NCBI GenBank assembly: GCA_020746875.1
Contig: JAGTJL010000013.1
Coordinates: forward strand, 434,001 to 498,000
DNA length: 64,000 bases
Direction: 5' to 3'
Source: Rhexocercosporidium sp. MPI-PUGE-AT-0058
Lineage: Eukaryota > Ascomycota > Leotiomycetes > Helotiales
Part shown: positions 32,681 to 42,997 of the stretch, piece after piece
How the letters are laid out: the number at the start of each line of letters is the position of its first letter
Numbering within the stretch: position 1 is the first letter of the stretch
Position numbers and translations under genes: made by a program
Notes under the pieces: generated by a model
The model's database searches: none
What the model was told of the DNA's origin: nothing
The model's input: the letters and a program-made list of their open reading frames with translations, nothing else

Positions 32681-34661
32681 TCAACCACTCAACCAACCAA
32701 ACACCTCCCTAACCCTCCCTACATTCAATACACCACTACCTCTCCTCGCAACCAACAATCCCCAAACACCCACGCCCAAAATTCCAACCGCACTCACACC
32801 AACACTTCCAAGTACAGCCAATAAAAGCCGTCCCTGGCGGTCATCACTTCTAACCACCTCGCTATACCTCTCATTCCCAAAGCTGACCCTCGAGTACTTC
32901 GTCCTCCACCCTAGACCCGGCAGCCAAACACTTAGGCCCTCTTCGAGCCATTTCCGGGCTTTGTAGAGGGGTGAGATGACGGAGGCGCGCATTTCTGTGT
33001 AGTTCTGTAGTGCAAGGTCATTGATGGCATGTGCATCGGGCTCACGGTAGGCGGAGTAGGCAGAGAGGGCTTTGGCTCGGGCTGAAGCGTCGAGGGTGGA
33101 TGATGGCAGGGTATGGGAATCGAGGATGGAGAAGAGGACATTGACATCTTCGAGACCGGAATTCATTCCTTGTCCGTAAAATGGTACCATGGCGTGCGCG
33201 GCGTCGCCGATTATGACGACTGAGGAGTCGTAGTGATATGGCTGGCATTTTATGCTTATGAGTGGGAGATGTGGATTAGATTTGAAGGAGTGGATTAGTT
33301 TCTCGGGGGCGATGAGGGATGTTACGCCGGGGAAGTAGGTATCGAAGAAAAAAGGGACAGTGCAGGGGTCATTTTCTAAATTGGTGAGGTGGGAGGAGGG
33401 GATGAAGAGCGTGCAGGTGAAGGAGCCGTCCTGAAGATGTTAGTGTGCTGCATTTGATAGTTGGGATTTGAAGATTATTTACGGAGCTGGGAATAGCGAT
33501 GAACATGAATTCCTTGCCAGGCCAGATATGTAGATGGTTCGGCGAGATGGCGAATCTCGATGCTGGATTCTGACCTTCTTTTACTTCTTTGGCTTCGATT
33601 GAGAATTCGCACCATAGGGTATCGATGTATGTCTGTTGGTAGTCTAGACGAGCATACTTCATCAGATGATACCGTGCAGCGGAGTGTGCTCCATCTGCAC
33701 CAATCATCAGATCGAAGTCAATCTCCACTTCTCGAGCTCGGGTCCCAGTAGTGTCTTTTGAGGACTCCGAATGCGAGATCTCGAACCAAGCTTTATGATT
33801 TTTGAAATCGGCGCCGGTGAGCTTGTGGTTGAAGAAGAATTTTACGTTGGGCATTGTCTCTAGCTCATCGAGTAGAGTTTTGTTCAATCCACCTCGATCA
33901 ACAGCATGAAGAGCCTGAGATTTCATGTCAGAATCATGAACATGGCAGATCGAGCGAGAGATGTACTCCTCCGTGGATGTCATAGTCTTGGGACTGCTCG
34001 GTAAATTCTCCTGAAGATGATTTGCCGTGTATCATTCGACCCTGCATTGCAACTGTGTCACTTAGTACATTCTCCAGAAGTTCAGGTCGACCTGAATTTC
34101 TCATAGCGTTTATGCCCCGCTCGGATAGGGCCAAGTTGATCGATCTTGAGAAGTTGAGGGGTGTTGTTGATGGGTCTCGGAGATCTATAGCCGAGTCAGA
34201 TTTGAACTAATGCGAAGAAATAAAACTGTTCAAAGTGCTCCGGAAAAATAAAATTGACAAGCGAATAGCAGATGAGGCAATAGAGACCCAGGTATGGCTT
34301 GTCTCATCATCCTCTGTCGAGAATGAAAACCAAACGAATGGTTTGGCCTGGTCGCGTGACCAACCTTCCTTTCCTCCGTAATCATGGTGAAATTATCTCA
34401 CAGCAAGCCTGTCACTTCCAAAGCCTTCAAGATACAAGGCAACGGCCAAAGGCACAAAACAAGTGTGAAGAGTAAGAGCTAAAGCGTTGCGAGAAAATTG
34501 AAACGCCAAGTAGCAAACAACAATGCAGTAGAGAACGTACCACTTCGAAGCTCGTAGATCTCTACATCGTGATCCCTTTGCGCGGCATAAAGAGCTGCAA
34601 GAGCACCAACCGGTCCAGCTCCCACAACAACAGTCTTTTGTCTCTTCCCTGATGAAGCCAT
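32681..34661 (-). CDS. BNA4: Kynurenine 3-monooxygenase
   Basis: Four minus-strand exons, 34661-34541, 34184-33967, 33914-33483 and 33430-32681, give 506 residues. The FAD fingerprint GAGPVG is at 14-19. [13 protein letters not shown] matches the KMO family, [19 protein letters not shown] follows the third splice, and the second FAD motif [19 protein letters not shown] lies at about 331-349. A hydrophobic segment at about 458-482 is the mitochondrial outer membrane anchor typical of KMO. The enzyme converts L-kynurenine to 3-hydroxykynurenine with NADPH and oxygen, in the tryptophan-to-NAD pathway. Intron 1 is 356 nt, unusually long for this window; introns 2 and 3 are 52 nt. It is divergent from MAP1 over 369 bases. 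Confidence 0.95.
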
Positions 34662-35030
34662 ATTGGCAGATTGTTGAGGAAGAAATTCTACAGAAAAGAT
34701 ACAGAAATCTGGAAGGAAGGCGAATGGAGTGAAGGGTCAATGACTGGTACAAATGGATGGGCAGTCCCGGAGGCGGCCGCTTCGCTTCAGTAAGTGGCCG
34801 TGGCGTGGGCTAAACTCACCCCTGCGACGTTCTAGCCAGTCACCGCCAGACTCACGCCTTTTCTGGGATCACCAGGGACCATCTCGAAGTTCGAGGCTGA
34901 CAAAATTCCTCTGTAAACTTTCTGCCTTTCTGCCCCGCCTCCACTTCGAGATCTACGAATACCCTCACTTGTTCCCGACTTCCACTCTAGTCGGTTTTCT
35001 AGTAGATTTCTACTGGAGCTGGACGCAAAT
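34662..35030. promoter_or_regulatory. Shared divergent promoter of BNA4 and MAP1
   Basis: 369 bases separate the start codons of two outward-facing genes. GC-rich on the BNA4 side, CT-rich near MAP1. No TATA box is obvious. Function inferred from position. Confidence 0.5.
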
Positions 35031-36434
35031 ATGGCCTCAGAAGCACCCCCGCGCAAATGTATCGGCCTTGACTGCGACAATGATGCTGGAACTCTGCAAT
35101 GTCCTACCTGCCTCAAGCTGGGCATTAAAGACAGCTTCTTTTGTTCGCAGGACTGTTTTAAGAGGAGTTGGGTATGTCTCTCTAAATAGTTTTAACTCTG
35201 CGCTGTAGAGGAACGGCAAAGTTTTGCGCCTGATCAACAAGCTAATCATGGCCCAGAGTACTCACAAGGCGCTCCATAAATCCAAGGGTAACTTCCTCAG
35301 TAATTTCATAACCCCGAAAGTTGTCTCTGAACCCGATCCAGACACAGGCACCTACGATCCCTTCCCAACGTTTCCCTACACCGGCCCTCTGCGACCTGTT
35401 TATCCCCTCTCCGAACGACGCAAGGTTCCAAAAACGATCCAACACCCCGACTACCACAAGGATGGCATTCCACACAGCGAACAGACATTCCCTGGGCGAA
35501 CTAAGATCGAGATATTAGACAAGGCGGGTCAGGAGGGTATGCGGAAGGTCTGCAGGCTGGCAAGAGAGGTTTTGGATATTGCTGCGGCGGCTGCAGTACC
35601 TGGTGTTACGACAGATTATATTGACGAGATTGTACACAATGCCTGCCTGGAGAGAAATGTATGGATTCGCAACGCCGCGGTTCTGGATGCCTACTAACTC
35701 CTACAGTCATATCCCTCGCCACTGAATTACGGCCATTTCCCTAAATCCGTCTGCACATCCCTCAACGAAGTCATCTGCCATGGAATTCCTGATCAGCGAG
35801 TATTGGTTGATGGAGACATTTTGAATATCGACGTTACATTATACCACGGTGGCTATCATGGCGACCTGAACGAAACTTACTACATCGGTGACAAGGCAAA
35901 GGCAGATCCAGACAATGTCCGAGTGGTTGAAGCCGCGCGGGAATCTCTCAACGAGGCTATCAAGGCCGTCAAGCCTGGAGGACTCTTCCGAGAGTACGGA
36001 AACATCATCGAGAAGCATTGCAAGTCGAAAAAGTGCAGTGTCATTCGGACATACTGTGGACATGGTATCAACAGCCTATTCCACTGCTCTCCAAATATTC
36101 CACATTATGCCAAGAACAAGGCTGTTGGTGCTGCAAAGGAGGGAATGTGCTTTACCATCGAACCTATGGTTGCGTTGGGCACGTATAGAGATAAGACCTG
36201 GCCAGATGACTGGACTAGTGTGACGCAGGATGGAAAGAGGACAGCTCAATTTGGTATGTTGTCCACTGCTGCCTGCTGTTTACGTGTGCTAACTTTTGAG
36301 TAGAGCATACCTTGCTAGTGACAGCTGATGGAGTTGAGGTCTTGACAGCCAGATTCCCGGATTCTCCTGGAGGACCGATTCCAATGCCAGTTGTTGAGGG
36401 GACGAATGGGGAAAAGGTCGACGCAGCAAAATGA
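35031..36434 (+). CDS. MAP1: Methionine aminopeptidase type 1
   Basis: Four exons, 35031-35171, 35257-35658, 35707-36253 and 36304-36434, give 406 residues. The N terminus carries the zinc-finger region of eukaryotic MetAP1 ([18 protein letters not shown], then [12 protein letters not shown]), which helps ribosome association. The catalytic pita-bread domain has [20 protein letters not shown] with two Asp metal ligands, the [11 protein letters not shown] block with the His, and the Glu ligands in [10 protein letters not shown] and the final exon. It removes the initiator Met from nascent proteins whose second residue is small. The frame closes at TGA 36432-36434. Introns are 48-85 nt. Confidence 0.95.
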
Positions 36435-37214
36435 TAGATACCCTTGAACTTGGAGTTGATTCATGGGCAGGCAACTTTGTAGAATAGCAAATCATGAGCG
36501 TGAAACAAAAACCTATTCAAAGCGCGATAAGACATAGTGTCTTTACACAACTTTGATGTTGTCTTCATCATCTGCCTCCATTAATGTCACCATTCAACGT
36601 CGAGACTCGACCCCCCTGACATGTGAGTGGCCAAAGCCCTCGAATCAAAAACCGGGGCAGTTCACAAGCGAGCCAATCCCAGCCTTCACGACTGGAGCTT
36701 CTGGATTTGCCCCGGCACCCTTACCCTACCAGTGCTGGTGCTGGTGCTGCCAACAAAAAACAGCTCCACCGCGCAAGAGAGACGAGAGAGGGAGAGGAGC
36801 CTCACAGCCCAGGGCATTTCATCATTCCGTCAGTCAGATCTTCGTCCAACCTCGACCTCGAACTCGATCCCGACCTCACGAATCTCGACGCCCAACAACA
36901 GCTACAATATCTTCAAGCTTCAAGCTTCAAGCTCCCCGTCCATCCCTTCCAGCTCCTCAACCACTCGTCTCGCCGCGAGTCAAAGTTCAAGAGCATCCAT
37001 CCCCCGCCTCCTCTGGGCTCCTCTCCACTTCTTCGTAGCCTCCCTCCGTCCCAACCACGAAAACCCTTCCCAGTGCACCGCAACGCAAGCTTCCCACAAC
37101 GCACACCTCTACAAAATCGAAAGCTTCACTGCGACATCGCGGTGATTGAGATACCTAGAAAACCCATCGTTGCCTGTTCCAGCGCGTGTTTTCGCGCACT
37201 CCACATAGCCCATC
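36435..37214. other. Intergenic region and probable long leader of the ERV14 gene
   Basis: Several long overlapping frames here are artefacts of a CT-rich strand with few stop codons. A 7-bp unit cttcaag is repeated three times at 36911-36931. The region probably holds the promoter and 5' leader of the next gene. Confidence 0.5.
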
Positions 37215-38001
37215 ATGATGTCCGGCGAGGCATGGCTGTACCTACTGGCCGTACTGATCAATGCTGTCAACCTGTTCCTGCAGGTCTTCTTCACCATCAT
37301 GTACAGTGATTTGGAATGGTGCGCATCCCTCTCTCCATTCTCTCCAAACACATTTCTGCGAAATTCATCCATCCTACAAGCTCCAAACCGAGGCAGCTGC
37401 GCGATAAGGATATCTGCACTCCAGCCACATTGGCAGATTTACTAGATGTTGTGAATTTAGGATCGTTGGCTAATGGGCTGCATTTACAGTGACTACATCA
37501 ACCCGATCGACCTCTGCAATCGTCTCAATACGTATATCATGCCCGAAGCTGCCGTCCATGGCTTCTTGACTTTCCTCTTCCTTATCAATGGGTACTGGGT
37601 TGCTCTCCTGCTCAACTTGCCTCTTTTGGCTTTCAACGTTAAGAAGTACGTCAAATCATACCCGCAGTCTTTCAATAATGCCAGGAGCTCGAAACCCGAA
37701 GCTCGGTTGTGGGGTGGCTGGTTGGCTGGCTAGATGCAGCTTTTGTTGGAACTTGACTGACTATCTATTTAGACGACTTGACAATGCCCATTTGTTGGAT
37801 GCTACGGAAATCTTCAGGAAGCTCAATGTTCATAAGAAGGTAAGACGTTCTGTCTGGAGGGTGGTTGATTTTGGGGTTGCTAAAGAGTGGGAGCTAATCT
37901 TTACCTAGGAATCCTTCATCAAGCTCGGCTTTCATTTGGTTATGTTCTTCTTTTATTTGTATTCGATGATAGTGGCTCTTATCAGAGATGAGTCGCATTG
38001 A
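37215..38001 (+). CDS. ERV14: Erv14/cornichon family ER cargo receptor
   Basis: Four exons, 37215-37318, 37490-37645, 37773-37839 and 37909-38001, give 139 residues, or 138 if the second of the two tandem ATGs is used, the length of yeast Erv14. The text [20 protein letters not shown] (helix one), [34 protein letters not shown] and [15 protein letters not shown] are diagnostic of cornichon proteins. Erv14 recruits transmembrane secretory cargo into COPII vesicles at the ER. Introns are 171, 127 and 69 nt. The first exon ends two bases into the Cys codon. Confidence 0.96.
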
Positions 38002-38614
38002 CTTGATTCTGCGATCAAAATGAAATACGCGGAGGCATGAATTGGTGGTGGTTGTGGTGGTGTTGTTGCGACAAAGCGTGGTTGAGGGATGAAAAGGAGG
38101 CTGGTGGAGCGAGATGCGGTAAGCGAGGGCGGTATAAGATGTATAGAGAGGCGAGGAACAGGATAATACGTATAGGAACATTCAACGACTAGACATGACG
38201 GATGGCGGCTAGGAGTCTCGTGCTTCATTTGGTGTGTTGCGCGGAATGGGCATAATTGCTTCGGGACCTCTCCTTCGGGTTTGTTCGTGGATAGATACGA
38301 GGGAATGCTGGTAATGGCATCTTTTGATCTTATCCTTAGTAGTTAATAATGATTGTGACAAAGCCCTGTAGTGTACAAGTCCCTACTTTGAATGTTGCAA
38401 GTGAATTTCATGACTTTTGATATCTTCAAGCCAGTCACGTGGATCGCCAAGATTAAGCTCTGGGACTAGCGCGGGTCGTTCTTTGGCTGGTGGTCATAGA
38501 TTGGGGAAATAAATCCAATTTGCGACACTTCTTCTACAGCTTCATTCATGTCAACAACTCCAGTTGCGCAACCGTTTCTGAATTGCAAATCGACTCGCCT
38601 CACCCAATATCAAA
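38002..38614. other. Intergenic region between ERV14 and PRP17 genes
   Basis: Holds a GT-rich patch (ggtggtggttgtggtggtg) at about 38045-38065 and the promoter of the PRP17 gene. No gene is supported. Confidence 0.5.
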
Positions 38615-40192
38615 ATGGCAGACTTTGGGGCATACCCACCCAACATGGCGCCTCAAAATGCCTTGATAGTGCGACAAGCTGCAGGCCAAAATCACGAAGT
38701 CGTCCAATACACAGCAGAAGACCTATCGCGGCCTACTCAAGGCCCAGCAAACCCGTTCAAAGATGAAGTCAATTCCCTAAAGCGCAAGAATGTTCTTACA
38801 GGTTATGCGGAGGAGACTTACATCAGCGAACATACCTTCCGGAGTCAACATCGAGCAGTGGAGCGCGGACCAGGTAGAGATTACCAGGGCGGACAGGCAC
38901 AGAGAGTTGAAGCAGCGAGGATACGAGCGAAGAGGCAAAAGAAGGGCGATGCGACTGTTGCGGAAGGTGACAATGCGTATGTTGGTCCCTGGGCCAAGTA
39001 CAAGGAAGTGGAATACGAAGATGTCGAGGAAGGAGATGAGCTGGCGAGTGACGAGGAGTACGAGGAGGTAGACGAGGAAGATGTTATAGAGAGCGGTGCC
39101 GTGGTTCCCGCATTACCGCAAGCGATTGCCAAACGGAAAGAGGCTGAGGAGCTGGGTGCCGAGACGTCGAAATTTGAGGGCAGTGAACAGTACGACTATC
39201 AGGGCCGGACGTACATGCATATTCCTCAGGATCTGGACATCGATCTGAGGAAGGAGCCTGGAAGTTCGAAGAATTACGTGCCGAAGAAATTGGTGCATAC
39301 TTGGAAGAGCCATACGAAACCTATCGCTGGACTGCGCTTCTTCCCTGGTTCGGGGCATTTGCTGCTTTCTGGAAGTGCAGATACGACGGTCAAGATTTGG
39401 GATGTCTATCATCAGAAAGAGTTATTACGGACGTATTCTGGACATACGAAGGCGTTGTCGGATGTCACTTTCAATGCTTCTGGAACGCAATTCCTCTCCG
39501 CCTCTTACGATCGTATGATGAAGCTGTGGGATACAGAGACAGGACAATGTATCAACCGCTTCACGACAGGCAAGACACCTCACGTCGTGAAGTTTAACCC
39601 CTCACCCGAGCACTCGAACGAGTTTCTGGCTGGTATGTCAGATAAGAAGATCATCCAATTCGACATCCGGACGCGCGAAATCGTCCAGGAATACGATCAC
39701 CATCTGGCAGCCATTAATACCATCACATTCGTCGACGATAACCGTCGCTTCATGACCACCTCTGATGATAAGTCCCTCCGCGCCTGGGACTACAACATCC
39801 CCGTTCCCATCAAATACATCGCCGAGCCACACATGTACGCCATGACACGAGCATCCGCCCACCCATCAGGCAAATACGTCGCGTACCAATCGTCAGACAA
39901 CAACATCTTCGTGTACGGCGCAAACGACAAGTTCCGACAGAACAGGAAGAAAGTATTCAAAGGCCACAATAACGCCGGATACGCCATCGACGTGGCGTGT
40001 AGTCCTGACGGGCAGTTCGTCGCTAGTGGTGATAGTGGCGGGTATGTCTGCTTCTGGGACTGGAAGACTTGTAAGATGTGGCATAAGATGCAGGCTAGTG
40101 ATGGGGCTGTTACGTGTGTGGAGTGGCACCCGCAGGAGACGAGTAAGGTTGTTACGGCAGGGTTGGATGGGGCTATTAAGTATTGGGATTAG
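38615..40192 (+). CDS. PRP17: Pre-mRNA splicing factor Prp17/Cdc40, WD40
   Basis: Single exon of 525 residues. The N-terminal half contains NPFKDEVNSLKRKNVLTGYA and EETYISEHTFRSQHR, conserved in Prp17, then an acidic patch. WD40 repeats fill about 225-525, with clear units such as SGHTKALSDVTFNASGTQFL, WDTETGQC, SADTTVKIWDV and the last unit ending KYWD at the C terminus. Prp17 acts in the second catalytic step of splicing in the spliceosome and affects cell-cycle progression. There are no introns in this gene of an intron-rich genome. No lesions are seen. Confidence 0.95.
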   Translation: MADFGAYPPNMAPQNALIVRQAAGQNHEVVQYTAEDLSRPTQGPANPFKDEVNSLKRKNVLTGYAEETYISEHTFRSQHRAVERGPGRDYQGGQAQRVEAARIRAKRQKKGDATVAEGDNAYVGPWAKYKEVEYEDVEEGDELASDEEYEEVDEEDVIESGAVVPALPQAIAKRKEAEELGAETSKFEGSEQYDYQGRTYMHIPQDLDIDLRKEPGSSKNYVPKKLVHTWKSHTKPIAGLRFFPGSGHLLLSGSADTTVKIWDVYHQKELLRTYSGHTKALSDVTFNASGTQFLSASYDRMMKLWDTETGQCINRFTTGKTPHVVKFNPSPEHSNEFLAGMSDKKIIQFDIRTREIVQEYDHHLAAINTITFVDDNRRFMTTSDDKSLRAWDYNIPVPIKYIAEPHMYAMTRASAHPSGKYVAYQSSDNNIFVYGANDKFRQNRKKVFKGHNNAGYAIDVACSPDGQFVASGDSGGYVCFWDWKTCKMWHKMQASDGAVTCVEWHPQETSKVVTAGLDGAIKYWD

Positions 40193-40661
40193 AGGGCCAT
40201 GATTGAGCGAGAAAGCGAGGAGCATTGCTGGCGTTTTGCAGGAGGGATTGGAGAATCACATTCTCTGTACCATTCCATGCCTTTCCCCTGGTTTTTTCTG
40301 GTTCTGTAGGAATAGTGTCACACCCTCGCGTGTGCAAAATAGACGACGCCTTTCCCACCTGCTTGCTTGCTTTTTGGTATCAATTTGCACCCTTTCCTTC
40401 TTTTTCCCGTCGCCTTTTACCTCCGTGAGAAGACTTGCAATGCTGTACGCCGGTGACGCTAGTTTGTCTCTCCCCATCTTTCTTTTACTCATTCACAGCC
40501 AGACTGCTTTTCCTTCTGCAACACTTTTCGCTACCTGTGATGAGGACTCCCCTTAAGCCCGAGGATGAATCATCCTCACTACCTCCTTAACACAGGACCA
40601 GCGATCTGAATCTCCTCTGGCCTTGCCCTTCCATCCAACAATCCCATGTCGCTGTCCCGTG
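40193..40661. other. Convergent 3' intergenic region
   Basis: Lies between two converging genes and shows only short frames. Nothing recognised. Confidence 0.5.
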
Positions 40662-41653
40662 TCATGCCCCGCGACTAAGTGTATACAGATACATAAACGC
40701 CAGACCTACAATCAGTCCCACAACCCAAAATAGGACGTTCGATGTTCCATTCGGCTTTAATTCCCATAGCCTAGCCACACAACAGCTAGCTATCTCCCCG
40801 CCATCCTCCCAGATCTCCTCTGTCAACTCACACACCCAGGTCGAGGCTCGCACGATCCAATACGGGGACTCGTCCTCTCCTAATCCAGCCCCTTCCGGCG
40901 ATGATGTTGGAGAGTCGAACTTGATTCTGAGTGCCGTTAGCGTAACTTCTCTCTTTTATGTCCCCAGAAATAAGAAGAAAAAGCAAGCAAGAATGATTCT
41001 TCATCCTCCTCCTCCTCCTCCTCCTCCTCCTCCTCTTCTTCCTCATGTTCAATACAATAAAAATGGTGATCTCACATCCTCCTCGGCCAAATTACATCCT
41101 CCACCCCCCTCAAATCCGCCTCAATCCTCTCCTCCAACCCCTTCATCAAACACAAAACCCTCTCCCTCCTCTCCCTCCCCAACGCATCCCTCCTCCTCTC
41201 CAACTCAACACTCCCAATCTTCCTCCCAAAAAGCATTTCTCTCTTTCCTCCCCCTCTCTCCTTCCCACCCCGCTCCTCATCCAAAACCAACACCCCCCTC
41301 ACCGCCTCCTCTCCAAAAAACCTCCCAACCTCCCCATACACCCTCTCCATCCTCCCCTCGATCTCCCTCCTCTCCCACTCGCTCCCCTTAAAGAACATCA
41401 CACACCTCAGAATCTGCTGTAGGCTCTTACTTCGAGGCCGGATCTCGCCTGGGACCTTGGCATGACTGCCTGGGACCCTGACGAGGTCTTGAGGGCAGAG
41501 GAGGGAGGCTAGGGTGTCGAGGGAGGTAATTGTTGAGCGGAGTGAGGTGATGGAGGAGGGGTAGATGGACTGGTCTGTTAGCGAGGGGTTGGGATTAGGA
41601 TCGGGGATGCTGTTTGGATTTGAATTTGGGCTTGGGCTTGGGGGCGGAGGCAT
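40662..41653 (-). CDS. Tail-anchored protein of unknown function
   Basis: Two minus-strand exons, 41653-41076 and 40926-40662, joined by a 149-nt intron (gtgaga...ctcag), give 280 residues. The N terminus is Pro/Asn-rich. Residues about 30-190 are a charged, mostly helical region (SIYPSSITSLRSTITSLDTL, MERVYGEVGRFFGEE) with a Gly/Arg insertion. The second exon ends with NVLFWVVGLIVGLAFMYLY, a single hydrophobic segment followed by five residues, the layout of a C-terminal membrane anchor. Family not recognised. The other possible acceptor, nearer the second exon, breaks the frame. The gene converges with PRP17. Confidence 0.65.
41004..41035. repeat. CCT/AGG trinucleotide microsatellite in an intron
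   Basis: Ten or so uninterrupted CCT units on the plus strand (AGG on the coding strand) lie inside the intron of the tail-anchored protein gene. Confidence 0.9.
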
Positions 41654-42997
41654 GGCTTTGGTTGGTACTGAGCCTTAGTAGTAGCTTAGGCTACAGTCTG
41701 TCATCTCATCTCATCTCGTAGTCTTTTTGAATTATCAAAGAGACGGTCGTATGCAGGGTAGGTAGGTAGGTAAGTAGGGAGGGAGGGAGGGAGGGAGGAT
41801 TTGAGGGAGGATTTGATGAGGTGGTGGATGTGATAAAAGTCGAAGCCCTTAATTCTGCGAGGAAGCTTGACAGTCTGTATTGAAGATAATAGACATGGGG
41901 TATAGATATAGCTGTAAAAACGTGAGTAGTCAGTCATATGGGAGAAATGCAGGCTGAGGTGGCTGTGCTCGGCTGCCTACTTACTAGACGCAAGGCCTGG
42001 AGCGAGCGCGAGCGCGGAGTTTGTCCTAAATCATAAACTTCGTTGCGGAAACTTGCGTAATTGGAAGAAACAAAACTAACCCACTTCCAATGTGGCTTGA
42101 GACATTGCTTGAGCCATCACTTCCCAAGACCGTGGTTCGGGAAAGAGATGGCAACTTCTCTCGCTTGGGACTTTACCGAGTCCTTGGCGGCGAACCCACT
42201 TCACGCCAAAATGTTTCCTCCACTCTTAGATAAATATTCTTTATTCTCTCTCATCAACTATCATCATTTACCACAAAGTACTGTATCTAATATCTAGCAT
42301 CCAATAGGATAAAATGTAAAATATATGTACTTTCGTTACACTTGTCTCTCAGGATGCCGGCTGGTCGAGGGAAGAGACCCCCCACATCATCTCATTCCCA
42401 CGCTCGAGTCGCAATCACATCTCGGACTCCATCCAGAGCCACTTGAAAATCAAAATCATTTCGAGACTCTTATCTCTTCAAGTCCGACGGGATATGCCCA
42501 TGCAGTGATAGCATTGGGGATATACTTCTCAAGTTGAGACTTTGCCGCCGGCAACGTTTGAGATGTCATGAGATCTAGGTTTTCCAGCCGCGTTTCGGAT
42601 ATCCTTTTACCCTCACGCGATATCAACCAGCTACCATCAGTTGCTACTACGGGTCTGTAAGTATCTGACTCCACACTCCCCAGATATGTTTATCCCCATG
42701 TCTTGGTGCTCGGGAGTGTCAGCCATGTTACAATACCTTCGTCGAGAGATAAGTCTTGCTGATGCGATTGACCACAATAACCCTGAGCATGATCTGGAAC
42801 CCCCTCACTGATATTATTATTCTCCTGGTCTTACTGTTTTGTTGATTATAGGTTCATACCACCCTGTTGTTTCGTGTCTCTCGTCCCGTCAGTGCGGGAT
42901 GGTTCGTAGTTATCAAGCATAGACTTCGGTCTTCCATTTCCAATTCTTTTGGTCATGATACGAAGTTGTGCTCTGTGAGTGCAACAAGACAGCAACA
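41654..42997. other. Intergenic region with G-rich repeat
   Basis: About 1.3 kb with no supported gene. Contains tetranucleotide runs (listed separately) and, in its last 250 bases, the probable promoter and leader of the OPT gene. Confidence 0.5.
41756..41798 (+). repeat. GGTA and GGGA tetranucleotide repeats, G-quadruplex candidate
   Basis: A short ggta run is followed by ggga units giving five GGG runs separated by single A between 41777 and 41795. This fits the G-quadruplex pattern and lies about 100-145 bases upstream of the minus-strand start at 41653. Confidence 0.75.

Noticed and set aside
36553..37309. Three frames of 161-228 codons upstream of ERV14
   Set aside because: All three phases are open on the same CT-rich strand, so these reflect composition, not coding.
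40921..41422. Pro-rich plus-strand frames of 125-156 codons
   Set aside because: Antisense of the tail-anchored protein gene and its microsatellite intron.
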